Origin: CAZMVU01 sp964569295 | GTDB taxonomy: Bacteria; Hydrogenedentota; Hydrogenedentia; Hydrogenedentales; JAGMZX01 | Assembly: GCA_964569295.1 (NCBI GenBank) | Contig: CAZMVU010000074.1 | Span: 1 to 21,765 of the forward strand | Length of the DNA: 21,765 nt | Reading direction: 5' to 3' | Position numbers and translations under genes: made by a program | Shown: piece by piece, positions 1-7,019 of the stretch | Position numbering within the stretch: the stretch's first letter is position 1 | How the letters are laid out: every line of letters begins with the position of its first letter | The notes under the pieces: model-generated | The model's database searches: none | What the model saw: the letters and a program-made list of their open reading frames with translations, nothing else | Told to the model about the DNA's origin: nothing

Positions 1-87
1 CGGAGGGGGTGGGATTCGAACCCACGGTACGGTTGCCCGCACAACGGCTTTCGAGGCCGCCGCCTTCAACCACTCGGCCACCCCTCC
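1..87 (-). tRNA. tRNA-Ser (anticodon CGA)
   Basis: Read on the minus strand this is a long-variable-arm tRNA. The 5' acceptor strand GGAGGGG (81-87) pairs with CCCCTCC at 2-8, with discriminator G at position 1. The D-arm carries TGGCCGAGTGG, the anticodon loop is CTCGAAA (anticodon CGA, reads UCG), and the T-arm is GGGTTCGAATCCC. The extended variable arm (TTGTGCGGGCAACCG) is the class II feature expected of serine tRNA. CCA is not visible because the gene's 3' end sits at the window edge, so whether it is encoded cannot be told. Confidence 0.96.
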
Positions 88-535
88 GCAGGGTGTTTGG
101 TTGGCTGGGTTTGGTGTGGTGTGCGGTGTCGAAGGGGGATCGTAGCAAAGATGGGGGGGTACAGTCCAGATACCCATTTCAGATCGATTTTTACTTGAGT
201 CCGCGAGCAGGGACTTTTCCTTTTCTTGCGTGATTTGTGAGAATCAGCGATGCTTTTCCGCAAGACCGCAGAACCAGGGACACGTTTTGCTTGCGCGTAC
301 TTCGCAGGATCGCAAAACCAGGGGGCAGGGCCGTGTCGTTGGCGGACTCGCTCGCTTGTGTCAGTCCCGTTTTACGTATCGTTAGCAGAAGAACTGTATC
401 CGTTAATGGAAAGGTGTGGCGTGGCGAGGGGCTCGGTGCCTTATACGGCATCAATCACCGGTGGCGATGCCGGCCTCGATAGGATGTGGCAACGGGCGGG
501 CTGCCGTATAGGGTATCCGAGAAGCGGTGGGCCGT
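88..535. other. Intergenic stretch between tRNA-Ser and thrS
   Basis: No open reading frame here looks like a protein gene. Besides the possible tRNA promoter, the only structure seen is an inverted repeat: TATACGGCA at 443-451 and TGCCGTATA at 502-510, with a 50-base gap. It lies just past the thrS stop codon. It is not followed by a T-run, so it is at best a weak terminator or processing structure. Confidence 0.5.
139..168 (-). promoter_or_regulatory. Possible sigma-70 promoter of tRNA-Ser
   Basis: On the minus strand a -35-like TGGACT (163-168) is separated by 18 bases from TACGAT (139-144). The -10 is preceded by TGC, an extended -10 motif. Transcription would begin about 45 bases before the mature tRNA. 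This is a pattern match by eye only. Confidence 0.35.
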
Positions 536-2371
536 CTATGTGCCCAGCGGCAAGGGCACGTCGTCGAAGTTGTCCATGGTGCGTTCGGCGCGCATTTTCT
601 TGAGGGCGTCGAAGGCGGTGTGGAAGGCGGCGGTTTGCTGCTGTTTGACGCAGTAGCGGCGCCAGGTGATGTTGCGCGTTTCCATTTCCTTTTCGCCGAG
701 AATCCAGATGTTGGGGATTTTGCGTGTGACAGCGTTGCGGATTTTCTTGTTGAAGGTTTCGTCGCTGTAGTCGATTTCCGCGCGGAAGAGGTCGTTGCGC
801 AGGGTATTGAGGAGCTGTTCGGCATAGGGCAGGACGTTGTCGTTGACGGGCACCATGCGCACCTGTACTGGCGCCATCCAGGTGGGGAACGCGCCGCCGT
901 ATAACTCGATGAGGAAGCTTATCATGCGCTCGTGGGTTGACAGTGGTGCCCGGTGGATGATGTAGGGCCGTTTTTCCGAGCCGTCCGGGGCGACGTAGGT
1001 GAGGCCGAAGCGCTCGGGCATGACGAAGTCGAGTTGGCATGTGGACACGGTTTCCTCGCGGCCCATGAGGTTTTTCACCTGGATGTCGACCTTGGGTCCG
1101 TAGAAGGCCGCCTCGCCCGCTTCTTCCTCGAATTCGATGCCGAGGTTGTTGAGTACGTGGCGGGCCATGTCCTCGCTCTTGAGCCACATCGCCTCGTTCA
1201 GTTCGAACTTCCCCTTGTCCGGCGCATGCAGCGAGAGGCGCACACGGAAATTGCCCATGCGCAGGTGTGTGTAGTACCGGTCGTACATAGCCATGACCGC
1301 CTCGAACTCCGGCGCGACCTGGTCCATGGTGCAGTAGATGTGTGCATCGTTCATGGTCATGGCGCGCACACGGAGCAAGCCGGCCAGCGAGCCGTGTTTT
1401 TCGTAGCGGTAGGTGTTGCCATATTCCGAGAGGCGCACGGGCAATTCGCGGTATGAGCGTTTGCGTGCGGCGTAAATCTTGTGGTGGTGCGGACAGTTCA
1501 TGGGCCGCAGGTAGTACTCGTCGTGCTCGTCCATGGTCATGGGCGGGTACATGCTGTCCTCGTAATACGGCAGGTGCCCGGAGCGGTGGTAGAGGTCGCT
1601 GCGGGTGATGGCCGGTGTGCTCACGCGCTGGAACCCGGCCTTGAACTCCTCTTCCCGCGCCCATTGTTCGAGCTCGTCGCGGAGGACCGCGCCGTTGGGC
1701 ATCCACATAGGCAGGCCCACGCCCACCTCCTGGTCGAGGAAAAACAGGTCGAGCTCTTCGCCGAGCTTGCGGTGGTCCCGCTCCATGGCGAGTTTCCGCC
1801 GTGCGATAAAGTCTTTGAGCGCGGCCTTGTTCTCGAAAGCGAGCCCGTAGATGCGCGTGAGCATGGGGCGGGTCTCATCGCCGCGCCAATAGCTGCCCGA
1901 GATGCGATCGAGCTTGAAGCAGGCCTTCGGCACCTCGCCGGTGTGCGCGAGGTGGGGGCCCTCGCACATGTCTTTGAACGGCCCGCTCGTATAGAACGAC
2001 AGCGCGCCATCCTCCGCTTTGCCGGTATCCACGAGTTCGCGGGCGTACTCGGCCTTGTAGTCTTCGCCCTGTTCCTCGAGCTCGCGCACCGCGTCGTCGA
2101 AGGAGAGCACCTGGCGCTCGAAGGGCTGCTTTTCCTTGATGATACGGCGCATGCGGTTCTCGACTTCCTCGAGCTCCGGCTCGCCGATTGGATTGCCCTG
2201 AAAGTCGAAATCGTAGTAGAAACCGTTGTCGACTGGCGGGCCGAAGGCGAGCTTGGCGTCCGGGCGCATCTCGAGTACGGCCTGCGCCATGATATGCGCC
2301 AGCGAATGCCGGAGCCGGTGCAGGAAATCCTGTTGATCCGTTGTCTGTTGTTCCGCTACCTGGCCACTCAT
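536..2371 (-). CDS. thrS: Threonine--tRNA ligase lacking the TGS domain
   Basis: Charges tRNA-Thr with threonine in the cytoplasm and edits mischarged serine. From the chosen start the protein is 611 aa. The editing domain keeps HSLAH (about residues 22-26) and DMCEGPH. The class II catalytic core shows motif 2 around RPMNCPHHH and motif 3 around IHRAPLSTHER, followed by the anticodon-binding domain. In E. coli the first editing histidine is residue 73; here it is near 22, so the roughly 60-residue N-terminal TGS (ubiquitin-like) domain is absent. The frame stays open upstream to 2473, but that extension does not resemble TGS. The ATG at 2371 is preferred because AAGGA lies 10 bases before it; an ATG at 2392 is the alternative. 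No T-box leader was seen. Confidence 0.95.
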   Translation of the reverse strand: MSGQVAEQQTTDQQDFLHRLRHSLAHIMAQAVLEMRPDAKLAFGPPVDNGFYYDFDFQGNPIGEPELEEVENRMRRIIKEKQPFERQVLSFDDAVRELEEQGEDYKAEYARELVDTGKAEDGALSFYTSGPFKDMCEGPHLAHTGEVPKACFKLDRISGSYWRGDETRPMLTRIYGLAFENKAALKDFIARRKLAMERDHRKLGEELDLFFLDQEVGVGLPMWMPNGAVLRDELEQWAREEEFKAGFQRVSTPAITRSDLYHRSGHLPYYEDSMYPPMTMDEHDEYYLRPMNCPHHHKIYAARKRSYRELPVRLSEYGNTYRYEKHGSLAGLLRVRAMTMNDAHIYCTMDQVAPEFEAVMAMYDRYYTHLRMGNFRVRLSLHAPDKGKFELNEAMWLKSEDMARHVLNNLGIEFEEEAGEAAFYGPKVDIQVKNLMGREETVSTCQLDFVMPERFGLTYVAPDGSEKRPYIIHRAPLSTHERMISFLIELYGGAFPTWMAPVQVRMVPVNDNVLPYAEQLLNTLRNDLFRAEIDYSDETFNKKIRNAVTRKIPNIWILGEKEMETRNITWRRYCVKQQQTAAFHTAFDALKKMRAERTMDNFDDVPLPLGT

Positions 2372-2729
2372 AGGGAGGATGTCCTTGTTCATTGCGTCGT
2401 TCGAATGCCCGCACCGCCGCATAATCACGGGCGGGGCCACGGCATGGGGAGAAGGCATATACTCGATTTCCACAGGATACCACCGCCCGCCGCCGTGATT
2501 CCATTATTCCCCGGCAATTTTCCATACACGGTGTTATGCGCATCCCGCGCGGCACAGAACCGGGACGGGGCTATGGCGTGCGCGCGCGTGCCGTGTGGCA
2601 GCTTCCGGGCGAAAGGGGCATAGCGGACCCGCTGGTGCAGGCCGATCGGTGCTTCTGCTGTGTTCGTCTTGGAAGGGCCGGACGCGATGAGGCGGGATTG
2701 TACCGGCGACGGCAAAAGTGTCCGGCCGC
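2372..2729. other. Intergenic stretch between thrS and the DUF2959 gene
   Basis: No convincing gene was found. An inverted repeat GGCCGGAC (2676-2683) / GTCCGGCC (2720-2727) lies a few bases after the DUF2959 stop codon on the minus strand. It could form an 8-bp stem with a 36-base loop. Without a clear T-run it is only a possible terminator. No T-box or riboswitch signature was recognised ahead of thrS. Confidence 0.45.
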
Positions 2730-3374
2730 CTACTCGTCCATGGCGTTGATGAACTTGTCTGCTTCGGCGATGGCGCGCTCCATGTCTTCGATGAGCGCGT
2801 TGACCTGCAATTCGATGGCGTCCACCTCGTTTTCGATGGCGGCGATGGCCTGGGCGTTCAGGTTATGCTTGAGGAAGAGCACATGGTCGCGCATGGGCGA
2901 GAGCACGGGTTCGAGTTTTCCCTCGGCGCGGTGCATGGCACTAATGAGATCGCGGTACCGGGCTCGGGTCTGGTCGAGCTGGCGTTCGCTGGCGCGGCGC
3001 AGTTCCGTGCTCGAGTATTCGGTGAGCTCGGTTTCCCATTCGTCGAAGAGCGCCTGGGCCACCTGCTCGACCTTGTCGACGCGCTTATGTACCGTCTGGG
3101 CGCGGTCTTCGCTGCGGTCAAGGGCGCGTCGCAGGCGCTCGTAGATGTCTTCGAGTTCGTCCCCGTCGAACTGGACGACTGAGCGGAACTGTTCGAGGGC
3201 GGAGGTGAACTCTTCCTTGGCGTCCTCTTGCGCGTCGCGGGCGTCTTCCACGTTGCCCACGAGCAGATCGCGCTTGTGGTAACCGATTTTCTCCATCGTT
3301 TTGTAATAGGCGGACTGACAGCCGCCCACCAGCAGCAGGGCTGCGAGGGTTGCGGTAACGGTTCTGTAAAGCAT
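2730..3374 (-). CDS. DUF2959 family lipoprotein
   Basis: A 214-aa protein matching the DUF2959 family (small envelope lipoproteins of unknown function) by memory of the family pattern. Recognisable stretches are GCQSAYY, KRDLLVGNVEDARDAQE, FDGDELEDIYE, LFDEWE and FLKHNLNAQAIA. A short signal peptide ends in the lipobox LLVGGC, so Cys19 is the likely lipidated residue. The rest is highly charged and should form long amphipathic helices or coiled coil. The ATG is preceded by AAAGGAG at good spacing. It lies between obgE and thrS on the same strand, 77 bases after obgE, and probably has its own promoter. The molecular role is unknown. Confidence 0.88.
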   Translation of the reverse strand: MLYRTVTATLAALLLVGGCQSAYYKTMEKIGYHKRDLLVGNVEDARDAQEDAKEEFTSALEQFRSVVQFDGDELEDIYERLRRALDRSEDRAQTVHKRVDKVEQVAQALFDEWETELTEYSSTELRRASERQLDQTRARYRDLISAMHRAEGKLEPVLSPMRDHVLFLKHNLNAQAIAAIENEVDAIELQVNALIEDMERAIAEADKFINAMDE

Positions 3375-3398
3375 GGTGCGGTGCTCCTTTCCCTATTC

Positions 3399-3404
3399 AG
3401 TATA
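3399..3404 (-). promoter_or_regulatory. Possible -10 element for the DUF2959 gene
   Basis: On the minus strand TATACT lies about 25 bases upstream of the ATG and shortly before the AAAGGAG ribosome binding site. A matching -35 is poor (only TTCCCA at a 19-base spacing). An inverted GCGGGA / TCCCGC pair between the obgE stop and this site could end obgE transcripts. Confidence 0.3.
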
Positions 3405-3451
3405 ACAAAGGGCGGGAGCGGTGTGGGAATGCGCGGCAACGGTCCCGCTGG

Positions 3452-4717
3452 TCAGTCGGGATGGTATTCGAGATCGAAATCGCCGATGTGGATGCTGGCG
3501 CCGTCTTTGGCGTGCAAACGCTTGAGCGCTTTGAAGAGGCCCATCTTACTGAGCACGTCGTGCAGGTGGCGCACAGCCTGTTCGTTCTCGAAGTCGGTCA
3601 TACGCACGGCCCGCAGCACGCGCTGTCCCGTCACCTCGAAGCCATCGCTGGTGCGCGCGATTTCGAAGGGCGCCTCGTAATTGTAGGCGATCTCGCGTTC
3701 GGGGGGTGGCCCGCCTTGGGCGCGCGCGGCTTCTGCCTCGCGCTGCGCCTCGAGTGCTTGCCACGCCGCTTCGAGCAACTGCGGCACGCCTTCCCCCGTG
3801 ACGCCCGAGATAATGTGGACCCGGTCGAAGTCCGCCTTTACCGTGTCACACCGTTCCCGGTTTTCGGTGACATCCGCCTTGTTCAGCGCGATGAGGCGGG
3901 GGCGTTTCGCGAAGGCGGCGCTATGCTGGTTGAGTTCGCGGTCGAGCACCGCGTAGGTTGCCGCCGGGTCCGCGTCGCCGAGGTCGAGTAGGAAGAGCAA
4001 TACCTTGGTGCGCTCGATATGGCGCAGGAAGTCATGGCCGAGCCCCTTGCCCTCGGCGGCGCCTTCGATAATGCCCGGGATATCGGCCACGGTGAGCGTG
4101 CGGAAACCGGAAAGCTCGGCCACCCCCAGGTTCGGCGAGAGGGTGGTGAACGGGTAGTCGGCGACCTTCGGGTGGGCGGCGCTGATGCTGGCCAGGAGGG
4201 TGGATTTGCCGGCGTTGGGCAGGCCCACCAGCCCGATCTCCGCGATTAGTTTGAGCTCGAGGAGATACTCGCGTGCTTCGCCGGGCTCGCCCTTCTCCGC
4301 AAAACGCGGCACCCGGTGGGTCGAAGTGGCGAAGCGGGCATTGCCTTTGCCGCCTTTGCCGCCATGGGCCGCGAGAAAGCGGGCGCCGGCTTCCGCGAGA
4401 TCGGCCAGCACGGCGCCGGTTTCCGCATCGCGCACGACCGTACCCGGCGGTACCCGCATTTCGCGGTCTTCCCCGGACCGGCCGTGGCAGTCGCTGCCTT
4501 CTCCATGCCGCCCGCGGTTGCCGCGCCACAGTGGATTGTAGCGGAAATCGAGGAGGGACTGCGTACGTTCGCTGGCAACGAGGTACAAGTCGCCGCCTTT
4601 GCCGCCATCGCCGCCATTGGGGCCGCCCTTGGGGACGTACTTTTCGCGGCGGAAGCTCACACAGCCGTTGCCGCCGTTGCCGCCGACAACACGGATTCTG
4701 GCGCGGTCGACGAACAT
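3452..4717 (-). CDS. obgE: GTPase Obg (ObgE/CgtA)
   Basis: Ribosome-associated GTPase that acts in 50S subunit maturation and stress and growth control. The 421-aa protein has the full three-part structure. The glycine-rich Obg fold covers about residues 1-158 (for example GGNGGNG and GGPNGGDGGKGGD). The G domain shows G1 GLPNAGKS (165-172), switch PFTT (189-192), G3 DIPG (212-215) and G4 NKAD (279-282). The OCT domain (about 345-421) ends in DFDLEYHPD. The start MFVDRARI matches the family's usual beginning, although no strong ribosome binding site precedes it. It follows rpmA by 24 bases in the rplU-rpmA-obgE order, which supports co-transcription. Confidence 0.97.
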   Translation of the reverse strand: MFVDRARIRVVGGNGGNGCVSFRREKYVPKGGPNGGDGGKGGDLYLVASERTQSLLDFRYNPLWRGNRGRHGEGSDCHGRSGEDREMRVPPGTVVRDAETGAVLADLAEAGARFLAAHGGKGGKGNARFATSTHRVPRFAEKGEPGEAREYLLELKLIAEIGLVGLPNAGKSTLLASISAAHPKVADYPFTTLSPNLGVAELSGFRTLTVADIPGIIEGAAEGKGLGHDFLRHIERTKVLLFLLDLGDADPAATYAVLDRELNQHSAAFAKRPRLIALNKADVTENRERCDTVKADFDRVHIISGVTGEGVPQLLEAAWQALEAQREAEAARAQGGPPPEREIAYNYEAPFEIARTSDGFEVTGQRVLRAVRMTDFENEQAVRHLHDVLSKMGLFKALKRLHAKDGASIHIGDFDLEYHPD

Positions 4718-4741
4718 GGCGTGGGGGTGTTCCGGTGTGGG

Positions 4742-5008
4742 TTACTTGGCGCCGGCAGTGGGGATGACGTCGATGACTTTGCGGTGCTTCTTCACGAAAC
4801 GGAACCGCACCTCGCCCTCGGTGAGCGCGAAGATGGTGTAGTCACGTCCGCAGCCGACGTTCTCGCCGGGATGGAAGTGGGTACCGCGCTGGCGCACGAT
4901 GATGTTGCCCGGCACGACCTTCTGCCCGCCCGCTTTTTTGAGTCCGAGCCGTTTCGATTCACTGTCGCGGCCGTTGCGTGAACTGCCGCCTGCTTTCTTG
5001 TGAGCCAT
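4742..5008 (-). CDS. rpmA: 50S ribosomal protein L27
   Basis: Protein of the large ribosomal subunit whose N-terminus reaches towards the peptidyl transferase centre. The 88-aa length is usual. The sequence begins MAHKKAGGSSRNGRDS, the classic L27 start, and keeps GNIIVRQRGTHFHPG and VGCGRDYTIFAL. The N-terminus has no cleavable extension of the Firmicutes type. GGGGA sits 9 bases before the ATG. It starts 15 bases after the rplU stop and is followed by obgE. Confidence 0.98.
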   Translation of the reverse strand: MAHKKAGGSSRNGRDSESKRLGLKKAGGQKVVPGNIIVRQRGTHFHPGENVGCGRDYTIFALTEGEVRFRFVKKHRKVIDVIPTAGAK

Positions 5009-5023
5009 GGCTGAATATCCCCG

Positions 5024-5335
5024 TTACGCCTTGATTTCGCGTACTTTGAGTGCGGTGTAATGCTGCCGGTGCCCCTGGGTGCGGTGGTAATTCTTGCGCC
5101 GCTTGAATTTGAACACCCGAATCTTCTTAGCCCGGTCCTGCTCGACCACTTCGCACAGCACCGTGGCGCCGGTGAGCGCGCTGGGATCCACTACCACGCC
5201 GTCGCCCTTGGCGAGCAGGTTCACCTTGTCGAGTTCCACCGTATCGCCCACGGGCGCGTCGATTTTCTCGACCCGGAGCACGTCGCCCTCGGCTACGCGG
5301 TATTGTTTGCCGCCGGTCGTTACCACTGCGTACAT
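5024..5335 (-). CDS. rplU: 50S ribosomal protein L21
   Basis: Large-subunit ribosomal protein of 103 aa. It begins MYAVVTTGGKQYRVAEGD, and the C-terminal half carries the basic 23S rRNA-binding segment FKFKRRKNYHRTQGHRQ, both typical of L21. GGAGA lies 6 bases before the ATG. It is the first gene of the rplU-rpmA-obgE operon. Only 46 bases separate it from the nadX-like gene upstream on the same strand. Its promoter therefore lies in that gap or inside nadX, or the genes are read together. Confidence 0.98.
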   Translation of the reverse strand: MYAVVTTGGKQYRVAEGDVLRVEKIDAPVGDTVELDKVNLLAKGDGVVVDPSALTGATVLCEVVEQDRAKKIRVFKFKRRKNYHRTQGHRQHYTALKVREIKA

Positions 5336-5356
5336 GGTCTTCTCCGTTTTCCATCC

Positions 5357-5375
5357 CGGCCCCCGATCGGGGCCG
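5357..5375 (-). promoter_or_regulatory. Hairpin in the short nadX-rplU gap
   Basis: A perfect 7-bp G+C stem (CGGCCCC / GGGGCCG) with a 5-base loop lies between the nadX stop and the rplU ribosome binding site. No T-run follows in either direction, so it is not a standard terminator. It could stabilise the mRNA or be a leader element for ribosomal protein control; neither is shown by sequence alone. Confidence 0.4.
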
Positions 5376-5381
5376 CAACTG

Positions 5382-6191
5382 TTACTGATGTGTTACGAAC
5401 GCCACCGCTGCCGCCCGTAGTTCCGCCACGGCCGACAGGGAGGCCAGGTAGCTCGATTTTGCGTTGCGCGGCGACGGCAGGTTGGTCGTCATCGTTTGCA
5501 ACCGGCCGAAGGCGCCTTCCGCCACGACCTCGTGGCTGTTCTCTGTCGCTTTCGGGTCCGCAATGATGCGCACCTTCGTTTCGTCCGGGCCGATGCCCGT
5601 GAGGCTGAGCGCTCCCGCCACATTCACATTGGCGGGAAATGCCTTACATGCCTCCTGCGCGCTGCCCTCGAAAACCACCGTGGGCTCTGACAGGCTCGTG
5701 AGATCGATGTTGTTCGCTACCAGGTGCGGCGCCCCGGTGAGGCCCTTGGGCGGCTTGCGCGTGGTCAGCGTGACCGCGTGCAGCCCCGCCTCCATGGCCG
5801 CGCGGATAGCGTCGAGCCCGGCCAGCGCGCCCGAGGGTATCCGCACCTGTATCTTCTTTTCCGCCGCCTGGGCGTACAGGTCAGGAAGTTGCATCAACCC
5901 GCCCACGCTCATAATCAGGCAGTCTTTCTGGTGGCGAATGGCTGCCTCCAACACCTCCTGCACGGCATCGGCCACGGCACATTCAACCAAGAAATCCACG
6001 CGCTGTATGCACGTATTCAAATCGCAGATATCCGCCCCCAACTGAAACGACCGTTTCAGTTGCGCGGCCCGCTCGGGGTCGACATCTGTCAACGCCGCGA
6101 TGGACGCCGGTATGCCGCCCTTTTGCAGGGCAATGCACAGGTCGGCGCCGATATTTCCGCAGCCGACCAAGCCTACTCTCATAACAGTCAT
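5382..6191 (-). CDS. nadX: L-aspartate dehydrogenase-like protein
   Basis: Probable NAD(P)-dependent oxidation of L-aspartate to iminoaspartate, the first step of de novo NAD synthesis in organisms that use NadX instead of NadB. The 269-aa protein has an N-terminal Rossmann motif GCGNIG (10-15). Further motifs are SGALAGLDAI (120-129), TTRKPPKG (143-150), FPANVNVA (185-192) and SHEV with the likely catalytic His220. All fit the family. The nearby segment SPRNAKSSYLASLS replaces the more usual NPKTS-type motif. nadA and nadC are not in the window. No ribosome binding site is evident before the ATG at 6191; an in-frame ATG at 6182 is possible. A long hairpin lies just upstream. Substrate assignment is moderate because related dehydrogenases share the fold. 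Confidence 0.85.
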   Translation of the reverse strand: MTVMRVGLVGCGNIGADLCIALQKGGIPASIAALTDVDPERAAQLKRSFQLGADICDLNTCIQRVDFLVECAVADAVQEVLEAAIRHQKDCLIMSVGGLMQLPDLYAQAAEKKIQVRIPSGALAGLDAIRAAMEAGLHAVTLTTRKPPKGLTGAPHLVANNIDLTSLSEPTVVFEGSAQEACKAFPANVNVAGALSLTGIGPDETKVRIIADPKATENSHEVVAEGAFGRLQTMTTNLPSPRNAKSSYLASLSAVAELRAAAVAFVTHQ

Positions 6192-6201
6192 GGCGTATGA
6201 T

Positions 6202-6241
6202 GCGCGGTCCGGTTACTCCCGGGCAGCCCGACCGGCCGCGC
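6202..6241 (-). promoter_or_regulatory. Stable hairpin just upstream of nadX
   Basis: GCGCGG-T-CCGGT at 6202-6213 pairs with ACCGGCCGCGC at 6231-6241, giving an 11-bp stem with one bulged base. The 17-base loop can fold again (GGGC/GCCC). It ends 10 bases before the nadX start, in a leader with no visible Shine-Dalgarno sequence. Confidence 0.4.
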
Positions 6242-6572
6242 GTATTCCGGGTTTTGTTCGGTTACGGTTCTAGCGGACCGGGGGGCCGGATCGCCAGCAC
6301 GCAGGTTCTATCTTGCGTACGCCGGGGCGTCCTTGCCAGTTCCGCAGCAGCCTGATGCACAAGCACTGGAAGGCCAAAACAACCGCGCACACACCCGCCA
6401 GAAGGCACGGCCCGAAATCGTAGCACATGTTCCCGAGGGCAGTCAAACGCGTTTCGTGCGCGGAGTCAGGGCCGCCGCTGGCTGCTACACACCAATCCCC
6501 AGAAATGACATCCAAGGCGACCGTATCGGCCGTGCAGCCGGATTCCGGGAGAACGGGGCTGCGGGTTGCGCC
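6242..6572. other. Divergent intergenic stretch
   Basis: This stretch separates the minus-strand nadX from the plus-strand redox operon. A minus-strand frame of 81 codons (6270-6515) contains a hydrophobic stretch, but it lacks a ribosome binding site and has no recognisable family, so no gene is called. Confidence 0.4.
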
Positions 6573-6601
6573 TTGTCCGCGTGGCGGCGTGCGTTTAGAA
6601 T
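6573..6601 (+). promoter_or_regulatory. Probable sigma-70 promoter of the redox operon
   Basis: TTGTCC (6573-6578) and TAGAAT (6596-6601) are separated by exactly 17 bases, matching the consensus at 4 of 6 and 5 of 6 positions. Transcription would start near 6608, leaving a leader of about 58 bases before the first gene. The same -10 hexamer occurs in the promoter of the FmdB-type gene at 21384. Confidence 0.5.
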
Positions 6602-6665
6602 GAAACGGGACCCCGGTGGATCATAGGATCCCGGTCCGGCAACCCGGGGCCCAGCAGGTATGGCA

Positions 6666-7019
6666 ATGAAGATAACGCAACTGGCGGAATTGATCGAGGC
6701 GCGCATGGTCGTGCAGCCCCAAACGGCGACGCGGGAGATTACCCGCGCCTGTGCCGGTGATCGCATCAGCGATATGCTCGCCCATGCCAATGCCGACACG
6801 CTCGTCATCACGCACGTGAACGGCCCTGGCCTCGCACGGATGCTCGAACTACTCGATGTTGGCGCGCTGTGTCTTGTTGGGCGGCCGGTGCCCGACCCGC
6901 TGCTCGTGGCGGTGGCGGAAGAACATGGCACGCCGCTGCTCGTGGCGCGCGAGGAACTCTTCGAGGTGTGCGGCCGGGTGTACGCGGCGATCAAGGCCGA
7001 CGCGGATGGCGCCCCATGA
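6666..7019 (+). CDS. DRTGG domain protein (first paralogue)
   Basis: A 117-aa protein resembling stand-alone DRTGG-domain proteins found in [FeFe]-hydrogenase gene clusters; the domain's biochemical role is not established. The pattern is an N-terminal helix (ITQLAELIEARMV), a central ISDMLAHANADTLVITH segment, and a C-terminal EEHGTPLLVAREELFEVCGRVY. The start at 6666 is chosen because AGG lies 7 bases upstream; the ATG two codons earlier (6660) would put it too close. The stop overlaps the next start (ATGA at 7016-7019). It is the first of five coupled genes. Similarity to the fourth-position paralogue at 8566-8919 suggests an ancient duplication. Confidence 0.8.
   Translation: MKITQLAELIEARMVVQPQTATREITRACAGDRISDMLAHANADTLVITHVNGPGLARMLELLDVGALCLVGRPVPDPLLVAVAEEHGTPLLVAREELFEVCGRVYAAIKADADGAP

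Noticed and set aside
2372..2473. T-box or TGS-coding extension ahead of thrS
   Set aside because: No T-box consensus is visible and the in-frame extension does not resemble a TGS domain.
1481..2623. Long plus-strand frame across thrS
   Set aside because: It is antisense to a clearly recognised ThrRS; such long frames are common at high G+C and the translation resembles no protein.
6270..6515. 81-codon minus-strand frame with a hydrophobic segment
   Set aside because: No ribosome binding site, no known family, and third-position base use is weaker than in the surrounding genes.
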